Assembly (NCBI GenBank): GCA_946807835.1
Contig: OX327683.1
Location: 315,001 to 379,000 of the forward strand
Length of the DNA: 64,000 nucleotides
Source: Ailanthus altissimus
Taxonomy: Eukaryota; Streptophyta; Magnoliopsida; Sapindales; Simaroubaceae
Reading direction: 5' to 3'
A program made the translations under genes and the position numbers. Under the pieces are notes generated by a model, which worked only from the letters and a program-made list of their open reading frames with translations, searched no databases and was not told where the DNA came from. Shown piece after piece: positions 20,502 to 33,369 of the stretch. Position 1 is the stretch's first letter; each line of letters begins with the position of its first letter.

Positions 20502-23500
20502 ATTATAGTGTAATTCTCTTCTTCCCTAAATAAATTAGTTATAGAAAAATCCTTAAGTAAAATTAATTATAGAAAATCCTACTTTAACAATATAAATAAA
20601 ATTATCGGTTATCCCAATGATTTATTTTTTCAATCAATTCTTTGATTAATTTTTTTAATAAATATTAATATCTCTTTATCCAATATTAAGTGCCTATTAC
20701 TCTTTAGAAGAGATTGTTAATATTTGTTAAAATAAAAAGTAGAAAAAATAGTAAATATGTAAAACTATTGGGTTAACTGGCAAATTCTCACAATAAAACA
20801 AGCCCTAAAAGATACTAAATAGGGGTATTTGAGGACTTGCTCTACAGTGACATCTGTGCATCTCCTTAGCTTGGGTCAAGGATTTTGAGCCCCAACAAAT
20901 ATTAGGATGGTGTAAATATTCATCTTATATTATAGGAGCCTTATAGCTTAGGTGGTGTGTACTTAATATTATACGTGTTATTTTTAATGATTCTAATTGT
21001 ATAAATTGATGTTATATTAATAGTGTAATCTAATTGTTATAATACCAAGTGATTAATGTAATCCAGTTATAAAATATATATATATAACTAAATAAGCCTC
21101 TAAAAGTAAAACTAAATAGATAAATAAATTTTTTAAATAATAACATTAGTAGAATTAGTACATATGATACCTAATACAAGGAGAAAAAATTGGTGTTTTA
21201 GGGCTATTAGCCGCAAAATAATTGTGAAAATATTATGTTAAATAATTTAATCCACAAATTCTTTTGAATAAAATCAAGAGATCTAAATTTAAACTGTGCT
21301 CGTATAAAAATAGAAAGGAGTATATTTTATATTTCTCACATTAAAAAAAAAAATTGTGATAACATGGATAAGATGATTTATAAAGTAATCCTTTATATTC
21401 CGAAGAATATTGTTTAATTTTCTTCTTCATTTATTTGATGTTATTATCATATTATTATGCAGAGAGTTGTTGGATTATTGCTTTCAATATTTTGTCTTTT
21501 TGGGTTGTACGTGTAGGCATACAAATATTTTATTATTGTAACCTAATCTCTAATTATTTTATTCCTCCACCTTAATAAATTATATTGAGACACGAAAATT
21601 GATAGACATTGGCTATCATGTACATAATATGTTGGTAGGAGAAATTTTTTTAAATTTTTTTTTTAAATTTATAAGTTATATAATTTAAATATTATAAATT
21701 ATTAGTAATAAATTGTCATTATTGTATAGTGATTGTAATATATTTAAATTAGTTATTAAATTTAAATTAAATAAATGAGAGTTACAATATTTATTATTAT
21801 TATTTGAGAGTTCTATAAACTAAATTATTATAAGAGTTACAATGCATTAAATTATACTTATTAATATTAGAATTAATACTTAAATTATCTACTGATATTT
21901 ATCTTTATTAGAAAGGTGCAAAATAAAAAAGAAAAAAGAAAAATGAGATGTGATTCATACATATATTTTTTAAATCATATATTTAATATACTAAGTTTTG
22001 AGCAACCGTGATAAAGGGGATTTAGCATTATCTTCTGTAATTGTGCTTATAAAAAAAAGTGATTACAAGCATAGAGTTGAATTTTTAAGCTGTATAGAAT
22101 TATTTAACTTTAGGATAATATTATTAAGTATCTCTTTATGCGCAAAGTCAGTTTTTTCTTATTTTCCTCTCACAATTTATTTATATTTATTCTATCAATA
22201 TTTTTTATATTTAATATATATGATAACATATGTTTTAATATATGATTGAATAATTTTAAAATAAATTTATCTTACATAATATATCCAAGTGATCAGTCAT
22301 TATCTTGTCAACTAAGCTTATAGATGTGAACTTTTATATGAGTGGATTTTGTTAACATTTGATTAGCTAATACTAACGAACAAAATTGTTTAATTATTTA
22401 AGTTTAATTGTTTTGTTTGTTTAGTTGAATTATTTGGATGGTTTAGATTTATGTAAGTTTAATACAACGAGAGGGTGTTATGGTCACGGCTCCTTCAATC
22501 TTTCATTGTATTATTGAAATCATTACTTTATTTTTAGGATTTTATTTTATTATGACTAAGAATAGAGAACTTTAATTATTTTAACCAAACCCCCTATTTC
22601 TCATTTGTTTTTAGTTAGAAAATGAGTTGTGAGGACAAAATTAAAAGTAATATTTTTTTTTATCTGATTCAACTATTATGAAATTCACAAAATCAAAATT
22701 CAATCCAATTTCATACATTACATTACATCTAAATGATACTTTTGACTTATATTTTATTAAAATGAACACTATAATTAAACCCAGGAATAAATGAACTTGT
22801 CGAGGAGCAATTTGTCCTCAAAGTGCCCTTTCTGGCTAAAATAATTGAGAAATAGAGGACTTTGACTAAAATCATTAAAATCTCTTTTTTTTTTTTTGGG
22901 TATTATAGATTAAAACCCTTATTTCCAACTAAAATTACCATAACATCTACTAAGGCATATTCCATACTCTTTAGCTTCAAGCAAATTATAACAAAATGAT
23001 AATTCAATAAATCACATTGATTTTACATAAAAATACTATTGATCAACAAATGAGAAAGAATTTTTTTTTCTTTAAAAGATACAAGTGTTATATATTTAAA
23101 AACTATAAAACAGTATAATATTAACTTTTATAATTGAAGAAAAATAAACAATCAATTCTTCATAACTTGGAGGAAATAAACAACCCTCCCTCCTAGATAG
23201 CCTATAATCAACCCTCTAAAACTTGAAAAAAAAATAATTCTCTCAAAAAATTAAAGAAATGTTAATCCAAATCAAATCTAATATCTCGATAATCAAAGTG
23301 CTAACACCAACCACCAAATCACATGAATGATTGAGACTAAGAAAAAAACTTGAGGTTCATAAACTTGAGGTTCATACCTACGTAATCAAAACAAAACACA
23401 AAATATTAATATACTCTTTCACACAGATTAAAAATAAAAATTTAGAACTAATAATTTAGCAACAAGTTATTCTAGTTAAGAACTTCTTTAAGCATTAAAA

Positions 23501-24296
23501 AAAGGATCAAAATATGTTGTACATAGAGCATCTTTAACTCATGTTATGCGTTATATATAGAACAATGCTAAATATTTTAAATTATATATAAAAAATATAT
23601 TAAATAATAATTAAGTGGTGAAATGTTAAAATTCTAAAATCATATTTTAAATCATTTTATCATTTAATAATTACTTGAAACATTATTTTTTAATATATAT
23701 TAAAATATGTTTACTTCTTGTATATAAGTGGATTTTAAATTCTAACTAAAGTCATAAGATAAAAACATAAACTCATTATTTAATCAATATGATAATATTA
23801 ATTGAACAAAAGACAGTTGCATTTAAAAATATCATAAATCCATCGTTATATTTAATCATCACAAAAAAAAAAACATTAATTATGTAAAATTGAAAAGAAA
23901 GGATATCAGGAACAAAAGTAATTCCTATGAGAAACCTTCTTCGTTGAGAAAATGCTTTGAAATGATCAATTTTTTTTTATCACTGTTTTACAGATGCTCT
24001 GTCATCATCCAAGAAACAAAACAACTGGTTTTGTTAAAAAGAGATGAAGATTTTTATTGGTTGTGGAGTGATGGGTTCCTGAACAAGAAACTAAAAAAAT
24101 ATATGTAAAAGATGCTTTACAGGATATTATAATAAATCAAAGTGGAATAAAATAATGGTATTGTTGTCTGTTTATCAGCGTGAACGATGAGTGGAATCTC
24201 AGGCTTAAAACGGAAAGGAAAATAAAAGAAAATTCCCACATCAATAAAGAGAGTGTTGTCTCTAAAAAGTTGCAGAGAGAACAACCAATAATAATA
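20502..24296. other. AT-rich intergenic region upstream of the sugar transporter gene
   Basis: No gene is supported. The open frames present (21998-22249, 23890-24108) are low-complexity and have no recognisable domain. Around 23565-23720 an AT-rich imperfect inverted repeat (AATATTTTAAATTATATAT against AACATATTTTAATATATAT) resembles the MITE-like palindrome at 39993-40153. The frame of the transporter's first exon is open upstream to an ATG at 24180, so the last 120 bp may be leader or an alternative N-terminus. Confidence 0.5.
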
Positions 24297-27200
24297 ATGG
24301 AGAGACAAAGCATAGAAGAAGGGTTAGTAGAAAGTTTGCTTGAAGCAAAGCCTCAAGGGAATGGCGGCATCACCAGCGATTGTGGGGGCATCACGGCATC
24401 GCAGCCACCGAGCAATTCCTCCACCACGGCTGCGGTTGTTTTCAGCACTTTGGTGGCTGTCTCCGGCTCCTTCGGCTATGGAATTGCTGTAAGTTCAGAA
24501 AAACAAGAGCATGCATATATCATTATTAAAATGAAAATCAATTAAGGATTCGTAAACTTTCCCACGTAGTGGGCCGATCCGAAACGGAAATTTATTTTTA
24601 TCTTTTTGAGTTTCGAGGCGGGTATGCCCGTCAGCAAATTATATTCCGGGTGAGTTTGGGGATGGATCACCATCCCGAACCCGCCTTAAAAATTTGAATT
24701 GCAAAAATAATTAGAAAATAATTTTTTAAGATTAAATTTTATTATTTTTAGAAAATATTTGAAATATAAAAATTAAATTTTAGGTATGAGATATTTGTGG
24801 AGATTTTGATCTTCAAACACCAAACTCGAAATATTTATTTTATGTATGAAGAAATACAGAGAATTTTAACTATTTAAGTTTAGGTATAAAAATTGTCATC
24901 TTTAACTGATGAGGTACATACCAATATGTGATGAGAGATATGATGAACATTTTATTAATAGTCATTACATTACTAGTAGTTCAAATTGTCACTAGTAGCT
25001 TACATAGTGAAAAATTTATCGGGACTTATAACTACATTTATTATTGTGGTTACAAAGTTTAAAAGTCATTTGAATTAAAGCCTTAATATTGGTAGTTAGT
25101 AGTAGTAAGTTTTCATTAATTGTTATAATAAGTGCTGACATTTCAAGTGTCTTAATTTATTAGTAGTAGTTGATAGTTTTAAGTTTTCATTAAATGTTGA
25201 CATCCCAAGTGTTTACTATAAATACATGAGAGATGAAAGGAAATGATGAAGAGTGATTAATTAACATTCAAAAATAAACACCTAAATTTTGCAGAAACTT
25301 TGTTTTGAGTTGGGCTTAGCCAATCTCAAGTTTTGTCTTATTGAATGATATCAATAATTCTCGTCTTCGTGAACGAAATTACAAGCCCATCAACATTTAT
25401 TCTACGTCAAGTGGTATCAGAGTTTTGTCTTAAGATAGGGGGCCATAAGTATTTAAATGGAGAACATTTGTATACATTTAAGCAAAAAATAGAAACACGT
25501 ATGGCAGGAAAGAAAAAAAAATATAGAAATAATGATCAAACTTTTTATGCGTTTGAGAACTCATAACCCTCAGTCACAAGATCCAATGGTGGCAAAGAGA
25601 ATACTATACAAACAACTACATTCTTCACTTTTCAATTACAATTTTGAAGAAAGAGACAAAGATGCAATTGAAGTTAGGTCGCAATAAAAAAGAATAGTCG
25701 ATATTTCACAAAGAAGGCTTAACTATTTTGCTCTTCCAGTGGATGATTTAGGAGAGGATCTAGATGTTGCACAGTTTGAGGAAACCCAACAAAAGAGGAT
25801 CTTTACAGAAAGTGTTCAATTACTAATAAGGTGTGTAAACTAATTATTGATAGTTGTAATGATGAAAATCTGGTATCTCAAAGATTAGTTGATCATCTTA
25901 AACTTTACACTGAACCACATCTCTCACCTTACAGTATAGATTGGCTTAAAAAGGGATTCATTATGAAAATAACTAAATAGTACCAATTACCTCTATCAAT
26001 TGGTAAGAGTTATAAGGCAAATTTTTTATGTAATATTGTTGAAATGGATGCATATCATGCATTGTTAGGCAGACCTTGGCAATATGATGTAAATGCCATA
26101 CATAAGGAAAAGGATAATATTTATTCATTTACTTGGATTCAAAAGCGAATAGTGATGGCATCAAGTCAACCCGAGAAGGAAGTCTCTAAAGTGGAGGAGA
26201 AGACATTAATTACAGAGATCCACAAGAATTATAATCTTGTGAAAGAGATGAAGGAAACACGCATGTATACTAGCTTAGTGGTGAAAGGGGAAGAACTACT
26301 TGAACAATCCGTGTCGAATGAAGTCCAAGGTTTGATAACTAAATTTCTAAACCTAATGGCTGAACCTAATACATTGCCACCAAAGAAAAGTATCCAACTC
26401 AACATTGAATTAATTCCTTTCAACTTATCAAATCTACCACATTAACAGACGAGCCTACAAAAACATAATATTTTGAAGAAAAAGGTAGAAGAGTTGTTGA
26501 TGAAGGGACAAATCAGGGAGAGTGTTAACCATTGTGTTGTTCTTGCCCTACTTACACTGAAGAAGAATGTAAGTTGGAGGATAAGTGTAAATAGTTGCAC
26601 TATCAACATGATTATCGTAAGAAGACATCCACATGATCAATGGAAGACTGCCATCAAGATCAAGGATAACTTGCATGAGTGGTTAGTCTTGACATTTGAG
26701 TTATTCAATACATCAAATACCTTGATGCATCAAATGAATTAGTTTAAAGAACTCTATAAAGAGGATAAGGACTTCGCGCAAATCAGTTCCAAGCACATCA
26801 GGAAATAGCTAATTGACGACTTTATAGTTCGTGACAGTTGTTTGTTCAAAGAAAGCCGTCTTTGCATTCCAAGGAGTTTGTTACGAGACAAGTTTATTCT
26901 GAAGATGCATTCAAGTGACTTGAGTGGCCATATAGAGCTTGACAAGACCATTTCAAATTTGAGAAGAACTTGTATTATTACTTGAGGATGAGTTCTTTGT
27001 AAATGAAGAAGAATGATTGGGGATATGATGAATATTTTATTAATAGGCATTACATTGCTAGCAGTTCAAAATGCCAAAAGCAGCCCATATAATGAGAAGC
27101 TTCTAGGGGCATACAAGTACATTTATTATTGTAGTTGTAAAGTTTAAAAGTCATTTGAAGTAAAGTCCCAATATTGGTAATTAGTAGTAATAAGTTTTCA

Positions 27201-30200
27201 TTAATTGTTGTAATAAGTGTTGATATCTTAAGTACCTCAATTATTGGTAGCAGTTAATAGTTAGTTGTTTTAAATTGTCATTAAATGTTATAATACATAT
27301 TGGCATCTCAAGTGTTTACTATAAAAACATGATGGATAAGAGAAAATGATGAAGAATGATTGATTAAACATTTAGAAATAAACATCTAAAGTTTGCAGAA
27401 ACTTTGTTTTGAGTTGGGCTTAACCAATCTCAAATTTTATTATGTTGAACGATATCAATAATTTTTGTCTTTTTAAATAAAACCACAAGCCCATCAGCAC
27501 TTATTCTGCATCACCAATCTAATCTGCTCCTCTATTGCTAGCTTAAAATTTATATATATATATATATATAATATGAAAGATCAATATTACTTCTCATTTG
27601 AGGAAATTTTGCTATAGGCATGGTACATCAATAAATTCCCCCAAGACTTTTTTAGGAGCATTAAAAGTAAGTCATGGGATAAAAATATTTGTGTGATAAA
27701 ATAACTTGATCTATGATACAAAACAACTAGTTTTAAACCCACCTTTTTTTTTTTTTGGTAAAACCTTTTAAATTCCAATGCAGACCAAAATATTGAAGAA
27801 GTGTAATGTTGAGCCAAAATTGTTTGCTAGGTTATTGGACTTGCCGTTGCTTTTTGTCCAAATCCAACCTCTTCGGCCAACTATCAACATATCCACCGTC
27901 TGGAATCAATTCATACATAATGAATAATGATTTATAGATATCCATTTTTTTACAAAATGCCACCCGTACGATTTGCTGACTTTTGAGTTTTGATTGATTA
28001 ATTTGCAGACAGGTTATTCATCTCCTGCTGAGTCTGGCATTATGGAAGACTTGGACCTCTCTGTAGCAGATGTTAGTATCAACTGTGTTTACCGAACACT
28101 TAAACTGTGTGCTTTGAAAACACAGTAGAAGCATTTTGGCATACAGATGCTTTTAAAATTTTCTTTCTAAAAAGTTTTATTCTTGATGTTCATTAATTTT
28201 TTTTTCCATGCTTGGCCTCATTGTGCCTACAGTATTCAGTTTTCGGTTCAATACTGACAATTGGAGGAATGATGGGTGCAATACTAAGTGGAAAGATAGC
28301 AGATGTATTTGGTAGGAAAAAGGTAAGTGTTTTTTTTAGAAAAGCCATTAAAATTCTCCAAATCTTAGTCTCAGGTTTCTCAATTAACTTGCAAAGTCCC
28401 TTAAGCAGGCAATGTGGTTCGCTGAAGTATTTTTCATCATAGGCTGGCTTGCTATTGCATTTGCTAAGGTCCCTTCTCTTCTTTTTCTTTCCTTATTACA
28501 AAAAAAATTGTTTATTTAAATAAATTATCATGAAATTGATACTTAATTCTTGTTTCAAGGATGCTCTGTGGCTGGATTTCGGAAGACTGTCTATAGGATT
28601 TGGAGGGTCCATTATTGCTTTTGTGGTAAATTTAGAAATGTTAGCATTTCATCTCTGATGATTTAAATATCCTTTCACTTGATTATAATTGTATTCTTCC
28701 TGCCAAAACAGGTTCCTATATACATTGCAGAAATAGTACTGAAAGATTTTCGCGGAGTCTTCACTGCATTTGCTCAGGTAACATTAAACAATACAAGTAA
28801 ATTATAATCCACAATTCAGCCTGTTTGTTAATGAGTAATAATTTGTTTAATTCTTCAATTGTACAGTTGATGTCAACGGTGGGCTTTTCAGTAGTTTATT
28901 TGATTGGAAACATCATTCCCTGGAGAATCTTGGCCTTATCCGGTAAAGTTTGACAATTTGTTTCTCGTTCATTTGATCTGAAAGTAGTTCAGCTGAAGTC
29001 AATATTCTGTTTTGTATATCATTCAGGTGCTATTCCATGCCTGTTGCAAATTATAGGTTTATTTTTCATTCCTGAATCACCTAGATGGCTGGTAAGCCTA
29101 ATTTAGCACATTGTTTGATATATGTGCATGTAAGTTCTTGTGATAAATCAAATTGGGGGACTTTTTCATCTTTTGGCTATAAAACTTGGTGGAAAACGTA
29201 ACAAGCACACATTTTTTGCAGGTGAAAATTGGTAGAGAAAAGGAGTTTGAAACCACTCTGCAGCACCTCAGGGGAAAGAATGCTGATATTTCTCAAGAAG
29301 CAGCTGATATTAGAGTATCATTCTCACTTTATTATTAGAGTTTTTTAGAGTCCATCTGATATTGTTATGTTTTTGCTTAATTTTGGAAGGATAACGAAGG
29401 AAAGTGTTTGGTAAAATATTAGCTGTCGAGTGTTTACCAAATGCTCATCAACTGTACTTGGCAGCTAGTGCTTCCACTTCAACAGTCATAACATCACAAT
29501 ACCAAGCGAAACCTTATGGAGTTTAAAATTGTCAGTAAAATGTTTCTCTTTGTTTTTGTAGGATCACACTAAAGCCTCTCAACAGCACTCAGAAGCCAGA
29601 TTTTTCGACTTGTTCCAGAGGAGATATGCAAATGCACTTATTGTGAGTCTTTAAGAATATAAACAATTATCACCTTCACTTTTAGTCATTTTCCTCATAT
29701 TGCAATTTGCTTAATTAGATTGGAGTTGGCCTCATGCTACTACAACAATTAGGAGGAACCAGTGCACTGGGATTTTATGCCAATTCCATATTTGAATCAG
29801 CTGGTAGATGCTTTCAATATTTTCTTATAATTTTCAGTGACCCGTAACTCTGTAAAGAACACAAAAAGGAAATGATAACACAAATGCCTGATTTGCAACA
29901 GATGTTTCCACTAGCATTGGATCTACAGCAGTAGCCATTATAGAGGTACTATCAAGAATTTCTTATGTAAATTCAATATTCTGCTCAACAAAACTTGTTC
30001 ACTTCATTTTTGTATTTACATTTTTTTAGATTCCAGCAGTTATTGTTGGTGTATCATTGATGGATAAAGCTGGGAGAAGACCACTTCTTATGGTAATTAC
30101 AGTATTGGAAAATATATATATATATATATATATTTTAACATTTGATTTTGTTGATCAGCAAGTCAATCAGAATGGCTACTGATATTTAATTTGCAGATTT

Positions 30201-31156
30201 CGGCTGCTGGAGTGACCTTCTGTTTCTTCCTTATGGGGTTTGCATTCTGCTTTCAGGTTTAATCAAACTCTGGAACTTCAGATATAAATATATATTATTT
30301 TATTGATAGTTCTTGTAATTGAGTGAATATTTCCAAGAGCAGGAAATTGAGCACATGAAGAAGGTCACTGCTATTATGGCTCTTATTGGCTTTTTGGTAA
30401 TCCATCATAACATGAAAGCAATTAGCTCCTGCTTATTTTTTTCAGAATTGTTACTTCTGCTACAAGTTTATAAATGTGAAAGAAATTTGTGTTCATTGAC
30501 CAATCACTACTGAATCCAGGGTTGCTCTGTATTGAACTCTATAGGCATGGGGGGAATACCATTTGTTATAATGTCAGAGGTAAATAACTTTCCGAAATTT
30601 ATGCTCAGGAAATTAATGTAACAAGGTTTCGCAGGACTTTGATCTGGTGGACAACGTCAGCTCATGTTATGGTGTGCAACACTATTAAAATAAAATCTAA
30701 CTGGCAGAATTATTGCGCAGTCTGGGATCCAAACTTTAACAAACTTTGTCCGCCAAATCAGTTCTCTAGTTTTACAAACATAGCTTTGATTCATTTAAGT
30801 ATGTATTTTCCATGGAAACAGGTATTTCCTATAAATGTCAAGGCCTCAGCTGGAAGCCTGACAATTTTAGTCAACTGTTCCTGCACCTGGCTGGTCACTT
30901 ACACATTCAATTTTATGATGGAATGGAGCTCAGCAGGTGAGACACACAAAACACACAAATCACACATATTTAGATAGACATGAGCATATTGGTGCTGAAC
31001 ATCCGATTTTGCTGCAAAATTGCAGGAACATTTTTCTTCTTCGCAGGCATTGGCATTTTGACTATTCTGTTCGTTGCGAAGATTGTTCCAGAGACTAAAG
31101 GGCGAACACTAGAAGAAATACAAGACTCGATTAGCAGTACTTCTTTTCTGCGATAG
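24297..31156 (+). CDS. ERD6-like monosaccharide transporter (major facilitator superfamily)
   Basis: Eighteen exons join to 487 aa: 24297-24488, 28009-28071, 28233-28322, 28409-28468, 28560-28625, 28712-28777, 28867-28942, 29027-29091, 29222-29314, 29562-29642, 29719-29803, 29902-29945, 30030-30092, 30197-30256, 30343-30396, 30520-30579, 30822-30936, 31026-31156. All introns are GT-AG. Sugar-porter signatures are intact: GRKK (112-115) after TM2, PESPRWL (220-226) after TM6, QQLGG (293-297) in TM7, GRRP in the next half-repeat, and PETKGR (466-471) after TM12. The many small exons are typical of the ERD6-like group. LVESLL (10-15) fits the LXXXLL motif reported for tonoplast targeting of Arabidopsis ESL1. 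Likely role: proton-linked hexose efflux from the vacuole (inferred). Intron 1 (3.5 kb) carries a gypsy element. The start chosen is MERQSIEEG; an in-frame ATG at 24180 would add 39 residues. Confidence 0.93.
24926..27513 (+). mobile_element. deleted Ty3/gypsy (chromovirus-like) element in intron 1 of the transporter
   Basis: Two direct LTR copies lie at about 24926-25409 and 27014-27513. Both share ATATGATGAA, TTTTATTAATAG, the TTGCAGAAACTTTG stretch and an ending TTATTCTRCRTCA. A tRNA-Met primer-binding site, TGGTATCAGAG, starts at 25412. CCAAT occurs at 24921-24925 and 27514-27518, the probable target duplication; the 5' LTR edge is uncertain by one to three bases. The element runs in the same direction as the gene. 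Each LTR has a TATA-like ACTATAAA motif (near 25217 and 27320), so an LTR promoter inside the intron is conceivable. Confidence 0.85.
25560..27020 (+). pseudogene. Ty3/gypsy pol remnants (protease end, RT, integrase N-terminus)
   Basis: The open segment 26044-26445 starts [18 protein letters not shown], which matches the end of the plant gypsy protease domain (DAC.ILLGRPWQ.D). After it come RT-like pieces: [14 protein letters not shown] (26476 on), a [11 protein letters not shown] segment matching WRMCVDSRAIN, then a DQWKTA.K...LHEWLV segment. The jump between the last two shows an internal deletion. About 26745-26960 reads like the zinc-binding integrase N-terminus ([12 protein letters not shown]...SGHIELDKT). 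Stops and deletions throughout show it is dead. The polyprotein order and sequence style fit a chromovirus. Confidence 0.8.
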
Positions 31157-32620
31157 CATGGAAGCTAGAAGTTGTGTGATAAATTGTATCAGTCACATTG
31201 GGAGAAGCAGCATTATCTTTTAAAACTTTATCAGGGTCTTTACTACGTTATTACACAAAGAAAGGATTTCGCTTAAACATGTGTGTATAAATGTTGTATC
31301 CATTTGGGTGAAAGCATAATATTAAACTACTTGGAATTGAAGACTTCAAAATGGTACTTGTTGATCTTAGCCTCTTAGGCCATGGATATGACCCTTGATT
31401 GCAGTAATTAATTAGTCAAAAATTTTCAAATTTGATACACTCAAAGTGAAATAATCAGACCCAATCTTTCTAAAGATTAGTATGAATCTTAATTCTAATA
31501 ACTGAAATTTTGATAAAACTAACTCACCAAAATTTATTCTAACTTAAAAATCTTTAGCAGAATTATAACAATGAAAATATTCAACTTAGGTCAAGAGAAA
31601 CTAAATAACAAGAATTATAATAAATATCTCCAATGATCACAATCCAAGTATCTCTAAATAAATTCCTAATAAATAAATGATAAAGGTTCTTGTAGTATTC
31701 TGTAGCAAACCTTAAGAACATCTAATATTGTTTAGCCGAACAACCTGTAGAGGAAAAAATGTAAAGAAAATAGGGTAAGTAATAGACTCCGTGCGTGGAT
31801 GTTTAGTTACTAAATATATTTTTTTTAATAATGCACTATGTTCCTAAAATAATCTATTGAAAATGAAATTCATTTTTAGGATACACTATATCCAAATATG
31901 CACTATTTAACCAAAAAAATAATAATTAAAAAGCGTACAAAAATCTCATCTATATGTTGATAAATTGAAAACTATGTTAGTAATCGAAATGCACATTAAA
32001 CAAGTATCCTAGAAATTAATTGGTTAAATATTTGATGTAACTATTAACACATTAGTATAGCAAAAGGAATAAGCTAGTTGTACACTTGACGACCCTATAA
32101 ATCTTATACGAAATTCAACATTTCTTTCTAAAATATGTATGTTAGATATAGATATTTAAGTATACATGTAATTCAATAATTTGCAACAACTATATTCTTT
32201 AATGAAAATAAGCACCAAATTCATTATTAACCATGCTACTTCATCAAGGTCACAAATACTATTTTGGTCTATAACTAGTTTTTCACATGAATCAATGTTA
32301 CATGAAAGGATAAAAATCAATCGTTTCAAAACAAGAAGACTGATTTCTATTATCGTTCATTTTAAAAACCCATTCATGTATGCGCATGAAGGCTTGCCAA
32401 AATAGTGAGTACCCATAGCACACCCTTCTGACCTGAAGTTAAAGATTTGAATCCCTTTTCCTATAGTTGTAAAATAATTAAAAAAAAAAAACCATTCATG
32501 TATAAAACCTCCATAATCAAATAAAGTCATGAAAAACTAGAAACATTAAACTTCATCTTTCACAAAATATAATTATAAAAATAGAATAAGAAACTACCAA
32601 CAAAAAGACTTCAAAATTGT
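31157..32620. other. 3' UTR/flank of the transporter gene and AT-rich intergenic DNA
   Basis: The first roughly 250 bp after the stop are probably 3' UTR. The rest is A/T-rich without a recognisable gene; the ORF at 32181-32405 is low-complexity and has no visible domain. Confidence 0.5.
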
Positions 32621-32631
32621 ACTAGTTAATA

Positions 32632-33185
32632 TTTGGCCGTTCATCTAGAGTACCCTGCAATTCTTCCAAAAACATTTGCCAAGGCAAAGAAGAAACCGTG
32701 TCAGCACTAAACTGAAAACAGAAACATCGATTACTATCAACATATACTGATTTTCTGACACAGTCAAATGAACCTTGAGATAATTCACGAATTCAATCTG
32801 CTTCCTTCTCAACAATGATCAGTTACAGCTATTTTTGTTTAGAAAACAACCTAAAGTATCATAGACATTGGACAGCATTGTTGCTGAATAAGAGATGATA
32901 ATGCTCACATGACCAATCAATGCATTAAGATAGCAAAATTCCATTTCTTGGCTTGATTCGTTGCCTAAAATGAAAACAAATTGCTTGTACTCATTGAGCA
33001 GAAAGCTTCATTAACTGTAACATTCTGCACACTGATTCACTAAGTGCTGATCCTTTAGCCACAAGCTTTTGCTTCCGCCTTCAACTCATCAATCGGGTTT
33101 TTTCTCTATACCTTGATGGCTGAACATGATCCACTCACACATGAATCCTCTTCTTGATAATCCTGATCCCAACCTACATTTCCAA
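32632..33185 (-). pseudogene. exon-like minus-strand fragments of an unidentified gene
   Basis: Two short segments look like exons on the minus strand. One (about 32632-32712) follows a ttttcag acceptor, reads open for 26-28 codons (SADTVSSLPWQMFLEEL and onward) and stops at TAG. The other (about 33115-33175) reads GWDQDYQEEDSCVSGSC, then meets an in-frame TAG followed by RKNPIDELKAEAKACG and a stop. Composition and codon structure are more gene-like than the surroundings. I do not recognise the family, cannot join the pieces, and cannot exclude chance. Confidence 0.25.
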
Positions 33186-33369
33186 TCCCAAATCATCATC
33201 ACACAGTCTAAACAATAATTAATTAGAGATAGAAAAAATATTAGAATAAAATCCTAATCCACATCAATTGCATACCTACAAATTTATCCATAATGTTTGT
33301 AACCTAGCACCTTGCAATAATTGCCATAAGTCACTTGTTTAACATTCTATTCTGTTGTTAATGTGCAAT

